From: Liopterus haemorrhoidalis
Taxonomy: Eukaryota; Arthropoda; Insecta; Coleoptera; Dytiscidae
Assembly (NCBI GenBank): GCA_963971575.1
Contig: OZ020619.1
Location: 22,016,813 to 22,080,812, forward strand
DNA length: 64,000 bases
Direction of reading: 5' to 3'
Shown piece after piece: positions 21,707-32,250 of the stretch (the first letter of the stretch is position 1; each line of letters starts with the position of its first letter). Position numbers and translations under genes: made by a program. Below the pieces are notes generated by a model that saw only the letters and a list, made by a program, of their open reading frames with translations, did not search any database and was not told where the DNA came from.

Positions 21707-24397
21707 ATGTATTGTAACAAAAAATACATTAAAGTTATGAACTGGAACGCTCGTTCTGTTCACAACAAATATTTAGAGCTCCAATATGAATTACTTTCAA
21801 GTAAGATAGAAGTTGCAACTGTCACTGAGACCCATCTAGATCCAAACTGTAGACTTAAAATTAAGGGATACTCAGTGTATCGTAAAGACAGAGATAGAGA
21901 CGGTGGTGGTGCCGCATTACTCATTAAAGAAGGCATAAGAATGAAGAACACCCACTGAGAAACATCAGACCAGAAATAGATGCTATTTGTGTAAAAGCGT
22001 TCACAAATGCAGGCCCAATTCACGTTGTATCTCTATACATACCACCAGAAACTCGTATTACCACCAAAGAGATAACTGACATGCTAACCATAAGCAACAA
22101 AACCATAATTATTGGAGACCTGAACTGCAAACATGTGTCATGGAATTGTCACAGAAATAACAGGAATGGAAACTTGTTACATAAGCTTACGCAACATAAT
22201 CCCAGCATAAAGATCATTGCTCCAGAAGAACCCACCTACTACCCATCAAATGGACGAGGACGACCTAGTGTATTGGACATTGCAGTCACAACAAGAAATC
22301 TTAATATGTCATGCCCTATTACAAAAACAATTCTAAGTTCGGACCATAACCCCGTATTCATGGAAATTGGAAATCTACCTCAACAAAACTCCAAACTACT
22401 TGTGTATCAGTATATCAAAGCAAACTGGGATGAATTTAGAACAGAAGTTGAAGACAATATACGTCACAGTGCTCCTATTAAAACTACCGGAGATATCAAC
22501 TCAATGTTGGAAGCACAACATCCGCCATACTTACATCAGCAAGTAATAATATCCCAAAATGTGAAATAAATCCTAACCACTTAGAATTATCGAATAGTAA
22601 TATTATGCTAATTAGATTAAAAAAATTTTTTTAGAAAGAAATATCAGAAAACCAGAAATAACTTGTTCAGGAGAATATACAATCAATTAAAAAATATTGT
22701 TAAAACAGAAATTACCAAAACTCGAAACGACAACTGGAACAAATTTCTTTCAACCTTGAAACTACAAAACGGGAACTTATGGAAAATCAGCAAAACCCTA
22801 CTGAAGAAAACCACACCTATTCTACCACTATAAACCAACGGTGCATACCGTTTTTCAAACTCAGACAAGGCCAATGTTCTTGCTGACCAATATGAAAATG
22901 TACACAGACAGAACGTAGACCTAGGAAGCATTACTTTTACAAAACAAGTCTGCGATGAAGTCAAGAAATGCTTTAAGAGCAACCCTGTAGAAACACAAGA
23001 AGTAGATATTACAACCCCCGACGAAATCAAAACCATAATACATAAACTCAGAAACAGTAAAGCATCAGGATATGATAGCATAACAAATCGACTACTTAAG
23101 CAACTCCCTATTAAAGCCATAATTCTTCTGACTCGCATAATAAATCAAACCATGACCCTATCCTATTTCCCTTCAAACTGGAAACATTCCAAAATAATAT
23201 CCAAATTAAAAAGCCAAATAAACCTTCAGACCTTCCTTCCAGCTACAGACCTATCAGTTTGCTAAGTACGATGAGTAAAATTGCTGAGAAAATCTACTTA
23301 AAAAGAATTAACGAACATCTAAATATTAGCAATATAATAATCCCAGAACAGTTTGGTTTTCGACAAGGACACTCAACTACAGCACAATTAGCAAAGTTAG
23401 TAGATAATATTACTTATGGACACAACCTAAACAAACACACGGGAATGGTGACTCTGGACATAGAGAAAGCGTTTGATACTGTATGGCACAAGGCACTTAT
23501 TTATAAATTTATAAAATTAGAGTTTCCACCTTATTTAGTTCACTTACTAAATTCTTACATACAGGATCGAAGCTTTCAAACTACAGTTGGCGACTCAAAC
23601 TCAACTGTAAGAAAAATAACATCAGGTGTCCCCCAAGGACCTATACTAGGGCCTATATTATTTTGCGTATATATTAATGACTTCCCAAGACTGCAGAATG
23701 TCCAGTACTCCTTGTTTGCCGACGATACAGCGATATTTACCCAATCATGGAGGACAGACACTATAACGAATCGACTGCAACTGGCCGTAGAAAAAAAAAT
23801 AAAATTCATGAAGAGATGGAAAATAAAAATCAACGAAACCAAAACTGAAGCAATATTATTCACTAAAAGACGACCTATCCTAAAAAATAATATTAAACTA
23901 AATGGAGCAATCATAGAATGGTCTGCCATAGTTAAATACCTAGGGCTCCACATGGATCAAAAACTCATTTCTGCAATCAAATATGCCATAAAGCTGCAGC
24001 AACCATAACCTCACTTTGTCCTTTATTAAACAGAAATTCAAGATTATCCCTTCAGAACAAAATTCTAGTATATAAATCAACTATCAGACCATCCTTGACT
24101 TACACTTGTCCAGTCTGGAGCTACGTATCAAACACAAGCTACAAAAAACTACAAGTTAAACAAAACAAATCTCTCAGACTTGCTGGAAATTAACCGAGAT
24201 ACAGAAGAATAACAGAAATTCATGAAGAACTCAAAATAGAATACATCAAAGACGTAATCTACAGAATCACTCTTAACTTCTTTTCAAAATATCTTGTAAA
24301 CAATAGCCCCCTGATACAGCAAATAGGAAATTATGAAAGAAGTGAACTACCATTCAAAAGGTATAAGCATGAAGTCACCAAACACATATTACTCTAG
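21707..24397 (+). pseudogene. Jockey-like LINE ORF2 (endonuclease-reverse transcriptase), broken
   Basis: The ATG at 21707 begins an apurinic-type endonuclease: NWNARSVHNK, TETHL, then after a frameshift near 21950 IIIGDLNCKHVSW and SSDHNPVFMEI, which hold catalytic Glu, Asp and His. The linker (22490-22850) is damaged by a frame change and an in-frame TAA. The reverse transcriptase has SYRPISLL (in a shifted frame), IPEQFGFRQGHSTT, LDIEKAFDTVWH, SGVPQGPILGP and YSLFADDTAIF, so the FADD catalytic pair is intact. A shift near 23990 and a stop near 24191 break the thumb before TAG at 24395-24397. Full length is about 890 codons, as expected. At least five lesions make it inactive. Confidence 0.9.
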
Positions 24398-24520
24398 CTA
24401 TCCTATTATCATTTTATAATAGGATAGGATTTTCAATCTCTTCTAAAAAGAGATTGAAAACCTATATTTCCCAGGGAGTAAAGGGGCTAATGTGATTAAG
24501 ATACAGAGTTAGAAGAAAGA
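24398..24520 (+). other. LINE 3' UTR with two tandem perfect hairpins
   Basis: Right after the ORF2 stop come an 11-bp perfect hairpin (24399-24426, loop CATTTT) and a 13-bp perfect hairpin (24430-24460, loop CTAAA). The element appears to end in an A-rich tract near 24510-24520. Similar tandem hairpins follow the LINE relic at 8225-9000. They may be recognised during target-primed reverse transcription; this is inference. Confidence 0.7.
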
Positions 24521-24924
24521 AAAAAACAAATATTTTATTATTTATTGAATATCGAATATTCGAACATTATTGTCAGTACTTATTGCAATTCTTTAATTAC
24601 TATATATACAGTGGTGTAGTGGAGCGGGAGCGCAAGGGGTCCGCACTTCCACACTTTTTATTTGAGTTGTTATAATTGCTTTTGCTTCCTCTTGTGGTTT
24701 GTGCTTGTGCCGTATCAAGCTTTTATAAGTAAAAATTAATAAGATTTCATTTTCATAAATGTTGTTTTTTTTAAATAAATTTTATGATTAAATAAATTAA
24801 AAAAAAAGATTTTTAGTTTAAGGCATTTAGAATTATGCATTTTCACATTTGCAGTCGATTCAATAATAAAGTAACCCGTATTATCTAATTTTGCATTAAA
24901 ACATTCTTACGGCAGAACTGCATA
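24521..24924. other. AT-rich stretch with orphan hAT-like end
   Basis: No gene was recognised. CAGTGGTGTAGTGGAGCG at 24611-24628, preceded by TA-rich DNA, looks like a hAT left end without a visible partner. Confidence 0.35.
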
Positions 24925-26014
24925 CACAGGATGTTTGTTTGAAACGCCATACCTCGAACAACTCCTTTATTTTAAGAGATACAAAAAATTCTTCAGAAGA
25001 ATAGTTAAACTAGACAAAAGGATCCACTTAAGGACTATAATAAGAATGCTGCATCATTTCCGGTTTCAGCGGAAATTGTTTCAACTTTTTATGTAGCATA
25101 GGGAAACGGTACTTTATTTTATTTTTTTTCTTGAAAGTACATTAAATCAGCTTTACAAGGATATCAAAATATCATACTTTAATTTTAAACATTTAAAAAT
25201 AGCGATCATTTATTTACAAAATAATAAATAACATAAAAATCGTAGAAACTAAATTATAAAAAGATATAACAATATGTAACTAGGAAAAACAATAAAACTA
25301 AATATGATTAAAGTTAGTAATAAACTTTATCAATGTATCCACACATTTTCTCATTCGTAATAAAAACTCTTCCATTGCATTTAGAACGGTATACTCAGAA
25401 TTTCCCTGATGGCTGTTCTTACCCTATGTTTTAAGTCTTCTAACCTTTAGAGTCTTCTTGGTAGAGTTGATGGGCCCTAACAGAATTTATTTGACATTCC
25501 CCGAATCTCAGAACCATATCTGTCATTTTTTCATTTGAATAACGTACGTAAGCCATAATTACAAACTTTTTGATGTTGTCACCTTTAATATCAAACTGGT
25601 ACTAACAGGCAAGAAAATTTGCAGGTTTTATTATTATTATTATTTTTTTTTTTATGTAACATAATCATTTTCAAAGCTTGCTATGTTTAACTTTGTACGA
25701 TTTATGTTATTTATTATTTTGTAAATAAATGGTCGCCATTTTGAAATGGTTAAAATTAAAGTATGATATTCTGACATCCTTGTAAAGCTCATTTAATGTA
25801 CTTTCAAGAAAATAAAATTAAAGAACCGATTCCCTATGTTAGATAAAAAGTTGAAACTATTTCCGTTGAAACCGGAAGTGTTGCAGAATTCTTATTATAG
25901 TCCTTAAGTGGGCCCTTTTGTTTAGTTTGCTACTTTGTTACTTTTTTTCTGAACAAGTTAAACTCTTAAAATAAAGGAGTTATTCGAGGTGCGGCGTTTC
26001 AAATAAACACTCTG
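24925..26014. mobile_element. Element with about 320-bp terminal inverted repeats, TA-flanked
   Basis: The left arm (24925-25244) and right arm (25696-26014) are long inverted repeats. They begin CACAGGATGTTTGTTTGAAA and, reverse-complemented, CAGAGTGTTTATTTGAAA. TA lies at both edges. The 450-bp centre carries a minus-strand remnant (from ATG at 25556) reading MAYVRYSNEKMTDMVLRFGE with CQINSVRAHQLYQED. This resembles the DUF4817-type helix-turn-helix head that precedes some Tc1/mariner-family insect transposases. The catalytic domain is absent. Confidence 0.7.
25425..25556 (-). pseudogene. HTH-domain (DUF4817-like) transposase head, truncated
   Basis: About 35 residues are readable before stops. 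The pattern Tyr-Ser-Asn-Glu-x-x-x-Asp-Met-x-x-x-Phe-Gly-Glu-Cys-x-x-Asn resembles the N-terminal DNA-binding segment found in many insect transposon-derived proteins. No catalytic Asp motif follows. It lies inside the long-TIR element at 24925-26014. Confidence 0.45.
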
Positions 26015-26167
26015 TATATAGTAAGTATATAATACTATGACGAAAATGTCTTAATTTCCCTCATAGGATGCTTATTGTGGAATTCCGTGAAATATTCGGG
26101 AAAAATCTAGTAAGTCATATCCATGGAAAACATGGAAAGTCTAAAAGTCTTTAGAAAAACATGAAAC

Positions 26168-26405
26168 CAGTGGCGGCGCTAGCTGGGATCCGGCGGTGCC
26201 TGGCCCCTCTAAAAGTTGCTCTGGCCCCCAGTTGGCCTCCCTAGAATTGCTTGGAAAAAAATATATTTTAGAAGTGAGGACCTTTTTTTAGGTCATTACT
26301 TGCATATTCTTACCTAAACGATAAAAAAAAATATATTTCCTGGCCCTCCAAATTTTACTCAAATTTTTTTGTCCCCCCAGATTTTAAGAGATAGCGCCGC
26401 CACTG
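26168..26405. mobile_element. hAT MITE, 238 bp, CAGTGGCGGCGCTAGC end
   Basis: The left end CAGTGGCGGCGCTAGCT pairs with AGATAGCGCCGCCACTG at the right. Flanks CATGAAAC and CATGGTAC match at 6 of 8 positions. It carries one GTGAGGACC-T(n) motif. The element at 37294 begins with the same end sequence. Confidence 0.8.
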
Positions 26406-26694
26406 CATGGTACATTGTAACAATCGAACCGAGTTAATTTGGTAACGAGATGTACGAAAGTTTCATGTAGGCAGCCGGTTTTTATACAACGCTCAGGCGA
26501 CTATATGGACAGTTTGTGCCTCCGGGCGAAAAGTGATGTTAGTATTCCATATACTACAAAGATGTAAGTGTAATATTTTAAGTGTGAATAAATTTTACCT
26601 TCTGGAAAATTATTGCGTTTTTCTTTGAAGACCCCGAACACGTTACAATACTTTAACTTTTAATTACTGTTTAAGATTTTGTAGCATAGGAAAA

Positions 26695-26945
26695 GGCTAC
26701 CAACGATCTATCTCAATCTCACATCTTCTATCGTCGATAATTTCTAGGCCTAGATACTTTCATTCGTAATGGGTTTTAATTTCCACCCCTCTCTCTATTT
26801 TTAAGTCTGTCATTCAACATATATTCTGTCTTGTTCATATTTATTAGCAATCCCAAATTGTTATATTGATCTTTCAGTTTCCTTGTCATATATTCCAAGT
26901 TATCAATATCGTGGACTATAGTGACATCGTTTGCTGCATAATTTA
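26695..26945 (-). pseudogene. RTE-like LINE reverse transcriptase fragment
   Basis: Minus-strand reading gives YAANDVTIVHDIDNLEYMTR, then KLKDQYNNLGLLINMNKTEY and later KYLGLEIIDDRRCEIEIDRW. This follows the RT region around the catalytic box (normally YADDxxI, here YAAND) and the downstream Gly-Leu-x-Ile-Asn-x-x-Lys-Thr-Glu and Tyr-Leu-Gly motifs. The catalytic Asp pair is lost and a stop lies before the last block. It is dead and short. Confidence 0.7.
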
Positions 26946-27299
26946 CGGTATCTCAAGCTCAAGAGGTACAATTAGTTATGGGCATCATCATACTATAATA
27001 TTTCCTACACTACAGTTAGAGAGCTGAACCAAAATACATTTTTAAGAGAAGCAGCATCCTTGTCTCAGACCATCCATAGGAAAATTTCAGAGGAGTGAGA
27101 CCATGTCTCACCTTCGATTACCAGGCGTGGTCTTTAACAAAAAGAAAAAGTTATAAAAACAAACATGAACAAAATATTCAAATAACCTAAAAAAAGTGGT
27201 AACGTAGGAACACAGCTTTTTGAACATAACCATGATAGACAAGATTAGAAACAATGATTTTAACATCAGAATGGTAATGGACATTTTTAAAAATTAGGC

Positions 27300-27827
27300 T
27301 AGTGTTTCTCAACCATTTCTAGCTAACTGCATATTGCTATCGCCTCCCTCCCATAATTTGTTGAAACTTAATAGACAATATAAAAATTAATATCAGGAAC
27401 AAAATATAAAATTTTCTGATGAAAATGATACGTATTGGCACAAAATAAAATAAGCAAAATTTAAACGTAATAATTAATATAAATAAATACAAAAAGTATA
27501 CAGGATGACCAATATGGTCCTTGGTGTTATAGGTCATAGATATAAAAGTCATGTGGTAAGTGTGACGTTTTGCTCGGTTTTATTTATTTATTTTTCATAA
27601 AGAAAAGCCAATAGTAAAAACCAATGACAGGCTTCCACAGATTACAAAAATAGTTTACATAGATATAGTACTGTATTATCCCATTCTGAACAGATCTTCA
27701 GTTTTTAAATATTAAATACTTGAGGCAGAGTTGGCCAAAGAGTAAGACACCCCGTTCGGAATTTAAATTTTAATCAAGTGTTTAATCACATCCTAGAGGG
27801 TGATATGGTACCCCTTGAGAACCACTG
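27300..27827. mobile_element. Degenerate hAT-type element, about 528 bp
   Basis: The left end (T)AGTGTTTCTCAACC and right end CCTTGAGAACCACTG are inverted versions of the common CAGTGGTTCTCAA hAT terminus. Flanks do not match well, so it is old. A fragment of SINE family A lies inside. Confidence 0.5.
27523..27751 (-). repeat. SINE family A fragment, copy 2
   Basis: Matches to the copy at 56130-56425 occur at AGATATAAAAGTCATGTGGT with AAGTGTGACGTTTTG, and again at ATTAAATACTTGAGGCAGAG near 27712-27731. The two matches are separated by an unrelated A/T-rich insert starting TTTATTTATTTATTT. The tRNA-like head is missing. Confidence 0.5.
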
Positions 27828-29390
27828 ATCTAGAACCTTTAGTTATTACTAGTAGGTTCCATGAGGTTCACTCAGTCGACCCTAGAACTCTTTTCGTAAC
27901 AATACATATATACTGACTAGTATATGTATACAACTACTGTTTTCATTATTTTACTGTAGCATATGTATATAGTTAAAAAATCTATATCTAAATCTATTGA
28001 ATTTTATCTAATATACCCAGACTAGCGGCGTTCAGTTGGGTCGACGAAATGAAATTTTTACAGACTTTTTTTAAAAGTTGACTTATTTAGTTCACTGAAA
28101 ATATTTTCTGGTGAACCAAAAACGGCCTTTGTCTGGTCCAGCCCGAATTTGTACCGAGCAGTTTTCTAACCAGTTGGCTCCTGGGCGTGTATAGGCTATT
28201 CCAAACGTTTAGGCGGAACTAAAAAAGCCTCACTTAACCGGTAAAATTTACTAAAATTTAAAATCTAATTCCGCCTAAACCAAAGAAAAAAACTGTAGCT
28301 GTTGTAGAGAATATTTCGAAGTAAGCCATTTTAATTTACGATATGTTTTGTTAATTAAACTTTACGTTGCTAGTCCGAGAATATTTATCAGATCTTGTAA
28401 TTACCGCATGTCTACAATATATACAGGTTAGTAAATATTACCTACATATATTATTTTCACTTTTGTAAAAACAAATTAAGAGGAAATTTTGATTTCAATA
28501 GTTTGCACCTTTGAAATTACATGTCACGTTGGTATAAAAATGTCACATTATAATATGTCATAGTAGTATAATTTAACATATGTCATGTTTAAGAATATCT
28601 TAATTATAATGATCATAACCTAAGTTAGTTTTACAGTGTAAAGGATTTTTTAATTTGCGTTTGAAGTCAGAAATACGATATAAAATTAACATAAGCAACC
28701 AGATCTGGTTTGTTCTTACAAAACTGAAAACAATAAAATATATACAATATATTTCATTTTGTAATACATTATTAGATCTGAAGATTTTGGTGACTTTTGT
28801 TGTTTGACGTAACCAAGTTCCGTCTTAGTTACGTATTACAAAATGAGATATAACACATAATTGTTAAATTAATTTATAGTATAATTAGCGAATAAGTATA
28901 TGTATATAAAACGAAAAAGCTGGTTTATGATGCATTTTAGATTTAAAATAATTGGTTCATGATTAAAATAAACATTTTATAACGAATTACATTGACAACT
29001 TTTACACTATTTGTTAAAAGTGAATAAGAATTGTAATTTTCATGCACTAGGTTAAAGACATTTTTGAAAAGAAACCATATACAGATATATACAACAATAC
29101 TTTGTATAAACCGGTTTTGAACAGTTTTTCAAAAAATAAACGTAGATTTAGTTTTCTTTAGACGTCAATGCTTCATTTAACGTTTTAAACACATGCAGTT
29201 TTGCATGCTGGTTTTATATATATTGAGCAACAGCGACAGAACGTAAAAAAACAGCAAATTCAGTGTGTGTAAACGAAAATGAGTTCGTTCGCCTTAGTTG
29301 ACGCTCATACTTACAGATAAGTTTTTCGACAGTTCTTTTTGCAGTATCCTGTCGGAAGTCCCTACAATAATAGCATGCATAAAAATGACC
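27828..29390. other. AT-rich stretch, no gene recognised
   Basis: No coding signal. An 11-bp inverted repeat TTTAGGCGGAA / TTCCGCCTAAA brackets about 55 bases near 28208-28278. Parts of 28480-28860 resemble segments inside the hAT-type element at 5185-6092 (a TACGTATTACAAAATGAGAT block appears inverted there), which suggests another old MITE. Confidence 0.35.
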
Positions 29391-29713
29391 TTGACAGTGT
29401 AAAGCCTTGTTTATAATAGATACATAATAAAGTGTAGTGTAGTGGCCTATCCATAAGATTTCTCAAAAGGATTTATTCCTTTGAATATCTGTTCGTAATA
29501 AACAGAACAAAAAGATTATTGTGTTTTTTATGCTGTGGCTATGTTATCTATTTATAATAAATGAGGCTTAAACCATAACATAATGCATAAGGATGGAACA
29601 ATGGCTTTGACCGTTCAGAACATTTGTTTCTAATTAACAGAACAATGAGAGTACTAGAATTTTTAAGTTATGCATACATAACATATCTATTATCAACGCG
29701 GCTTAACTGTCAA
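29391..29713. mobile_element. MITE with about 31-bp inverted ends, 323 bp
   Basis: Left TTGACAGTGTAAAGCC and then TTATAATAGATA matches the reverse complement of the right end (TTGACAGTTAAGCC, then GATAATAGATA). Shorter GTTC...GAAC hairpins occur inside. No target duplication could be fixed and no protein is encoded. Confidence 0.5.
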
Positions 29714-29946
29714 CAGGTTACACAGTAGACCCCCACACCAATGTCTGTACATCGGGAAATTCGGGTTCGGTTGGATTCGGTATGAACGTGTTTAAAATTT
29801 CTATGAACACGCCTTCAAGAATAGATAGGTTTGCGATGATTTTAGGTTAGAAAATTGTAACTACTTTGGTTTTAAAGTATGTATTTTATTATTTATTATT
29901 CAGGTTTTATTTTCTCATACAATAAAATAAAATAGGGCTAGTACTT

Positions 29947-30560
29947 TTTACCGACCGCCAACATATATAAGGGAGATATTGTGATCATACCGATTTTGAC
30001 ATTTCGAGATTTCGATGGATCTCCACGAATTGAGGTCCCTACATAACGTTTCGAATATTTTTAGCTTGATGTCTGTCTGTCGGTCTGTCTGTCTGTCGGT
30101 CCGTGTACACGTGCAGAGCAAATTCGATTAAAAGGATTTTTATGAAACTTCATATTTAAGCTTTTGACATCAATGGCACGAATTGATCAAGTTTTGGTTA
30201 AAAATCGGTTAACTAGAAATGGGAGTTTACTCGTGTCGATTTTAAGATTTTTGCGAATATTTAGCAACAGAAAAATATTTCGAAAAAATTTATTGAACAA
30301 AAGTTGCTGTAAATGCAATATTTAATAACTTTTATTTGAGACGGTTTTTGATAAGACTAGAAATGGGAGTTTACTCGTGTCGGTTTTAAGATTTTTGCGA
30401 ATAATTAACAACAGAGAAATATTTCAAAAAAATTTATTCAACAAAAGTTGCTATTAAAGCAATAACTAACAACTTTTATTTGAGACATTTTTTGATAAAG
30501 CAGCATAAATTAAACAAGTACTTTGTGATGGCAGTCGGTCCTGTGGTGGCCACAGCTGAT
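29947..30560 (+). repeat. R2 repeat (Helitron-type body), copy 2
   Basis: It begins TTTTACCGACCGCCAAC and ends GGTCCTGTGGTGGCCACAGC. It includes the GTCTGTC microsatellite (30067-30100) and two copies of the block AATGGGAGTTTACTCGTGTC (near 30219 and 30362), so part of the body is tandemly duplicated here. It is non-coding. Confidence 0.7.
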
Positions 30561-30725
30561 TTTTTATTGTAAAAATATTAAATTTATCATTTTATTAGTT
30601 TTTGTGGGAAAGTTTTTTGTTTATTAATAATGAAGAGTTGGTCGTGTCCGTAAATAAGTTAGTGTGGAAGGGTTGTAGGAGTTGCGTTTTTGACATAAAT
30701 AATGCAACTAGATCTAGCTGACCAA

Positions 30726-30760
30726 TTTCGAAACATGTTATTCTTCATCGGAGCTACAAA
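30726..30760 (-). other. Weak hammerhead-core-like motif
   Basis: On the minus strand, CCGATGAAGAATAACATG is followed by TTTCGAAATTGG. The order GATGAAG...GAAA resembles the motif in the fold-backs, but stem II is weak. The neighbouring R2-like end GGTCGGTGGCCACAG lies at about 30918-30932. Confidence 0.2.
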
Positions 30761-31157
30761 AATATTGTTTTTTATTTGTGGTTGTGTTTATTATGATTAC
30801 GGTAAATTATAAATACGTATCATGAAATTGTCAACGTAATATAACACGTTATTATCTTTTTCAATAATAATTTCTATGGTAGAAAATATTTTCTTTAAGT
30901 ATTTTGTGGGGATGGTCGGTGGCCACAGTTGATACATATTTTTTTAAATTTATTGTGAGAAGCTCTTGAAACAGATAGTAGTAATGTCATGAAACAGAAA
31001 GACCTGTTTTTCCAATAGAATTTTTGAGTTATTGTTTTTCAGATACCGAAGTATTTTTGAAAAAAAAAAAACATTTATATATGTAAGCCTTTTAAAATTT
31101 TAATCAACAGACCAAAAAGAGAAAGTTTTTAAAATATTCAAAATGAACTTTGAAGTA

Positions 31158-31655
31158 CCACGTCGCTCAATAAGTCTCCGGTCTAACTAAGAAAAACATT
31201 TTTTTTTAGAAATTCGACTTTATTCGTCAACATACTCTCCTTGAAGGAGAGTATGTAGTATATGAATATATCACTCTTGAAGAGTGATATATTCATTCCA
31301 ACGCTCCTAAAATTAATTAATTAATTTAAATTCAGCATACCAATCAATGATAGTTGATTTGCCTGGTGCAAAGTCTCTAATACGCTTATCAAGCCACTGT
31401 TTGGCTTCAACAGTATTTTTTCCCATCAAAAAACAATGTTTAATCAACACACGAAATTCTTTTTTATCCATTCTTTTGAAAATTACAAAACTGGAGTCAC
31501 TAAAACCACTTTAACCTCTAAACTAATTGTCAGAATGTCATGAAATTTTCACACGTATCGTCTGAAGGTTGGTACTAACCAGAAATCATATGGATCTGTC
31601 AACAGTGTTGCCATATATATGTCAGACCGGAGACTTATTGAGTGAAATGTTAATT
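31158..31655 (-). mobile_element. Internally deleted mariner, TIR CTCAATAAGTCTCCGGTCT
   Basis: The left CGCTCAATAAGTCTCCGGTC and right (reverse complement) CACTCAATAAGTCTCCGGTC ends are near-perfect inverted repeats. The middle keeps only the first 52 codons of a transposase on the minus strand. Two adjacent perfect hairpins (31231-31255 and 31262-31296), each with a TGA loop, sit where the rest of the gene is missing. Confidence 0.7.
31313..31471 (-). pseudogene. mariner transposase N-terminal fragment
   Basis: The ATG at 31469-31471 opens 52 codons: MDKKEFRVLIKHCFLMGKN, then TVEAKQWLDKRIRDFAPGKS, ending YAEFK-LIN and TAA. This is the first helix-turn-helix of an insect mariner transposase, which binds the terminal repeats. 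The open frame has no lesion, but the second DNA-binding domain and the whole DD34D catalytic domain are absent. If made, such a fragment could only bind ends; that is speculation. Confidence 0.7.
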
Positions 31656-31856
31656 ACAGCAAAAATTGTGCCCAAAAAATGATTTCTCAGATGTCCAGTA
31701 TTGGACTCCTTATTAGCCTATGAAACCCTGCGTGAAAATCACTTTAATTCTATTCACTTATTTCAGTTCATATAATTTTTTTCTTAATATTTACTTAAAT
31801 ATATTTTCTCAAAATCATCATGAACCAGCTTATTATTTTTGAACGTTAAATCTGAA

Positions 31857-32161
31857 ATGCATCATATCACAGGCGGCGGCACATCGGATCTGGATGCGTG
31901 GGAACTAGCCAGACAGAACAAAATCACACAACAAATTCTTCAGAACTATCTGGAGAAGAGACTGTTTCCACATCTAAATCGAGCAACCCGGGTGCCGTCC
32001 GTGTGGGAGATACTCCCAACAGGCGCCAAGAGACCTAAACCCGCCGTCCAGAACAACATCCAGGAGGTCATCAAACACCTCGAGAACAACATGACTAAGG
32101 AGTCCTTGCAGAGTGTCGAGACTGAACAAGTATCATCTTTTTCTGATTCAGAAGAAGGCAT
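31857..32161 (+). CDS. Probable host coding exon, gene not identified
   Basis: An open frame from 31824 to 32195 holds a GC-rich coding-like block from about 31873. Sample segments are TSDLDAWELARQNKITQQIL, LEKRLFPHLNRATRVPSVWE and SLQSVETEQVSSFSDSEEG. Synonymous-looking GC preference and a balanced residue mix contrast with AT-rich neighbours. The left edge is either the acceptor ATCACAG|GCGG at 31872/31873, or an ATG at 31857. The right edge is either a GC-type donor AAG|GCATGT at 32158 or GT at 32162. After it the frame turns into AT-rich sequence and stops at 32193. I do not recognise the protein. The Mos1-like mariner inserted about 90 bp downstream would lie in the following intron. Confidence 0.6.
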
Positions 32162-32186
32162 GTATATTTTTCTCTATAATTTTAAG

Positions 32187-32222
32187 ATAAGTTAAATACT
32201 AGGCAACTAGTATTTAACTTAT
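32187..32222. other. Perfect 15-bp hairpin beside a mariner insertion
   Basis: ATAAGTTAAATACTA and its exact complement are separated by GGCAAC. A related hairpin, CTAGGTACTT/AAGTACCTAG, lies on the other side of the mariner at 33570-33591. The mariner therefore landed in a locally self-complementary TAGGTACTTA-rich patch. Confidence 0.75.
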
Positions 32223-32250
32223 ACTAAGTTAAACAATAACTAGGTACTTA

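Noticed and set aside
20835..23953. Minus-strand open frames of 62-151 codons opposite the LINE
   Set aside because: They are mirror frames of the gag and reverse-transcriptase coding strand and carry no domain of their own.
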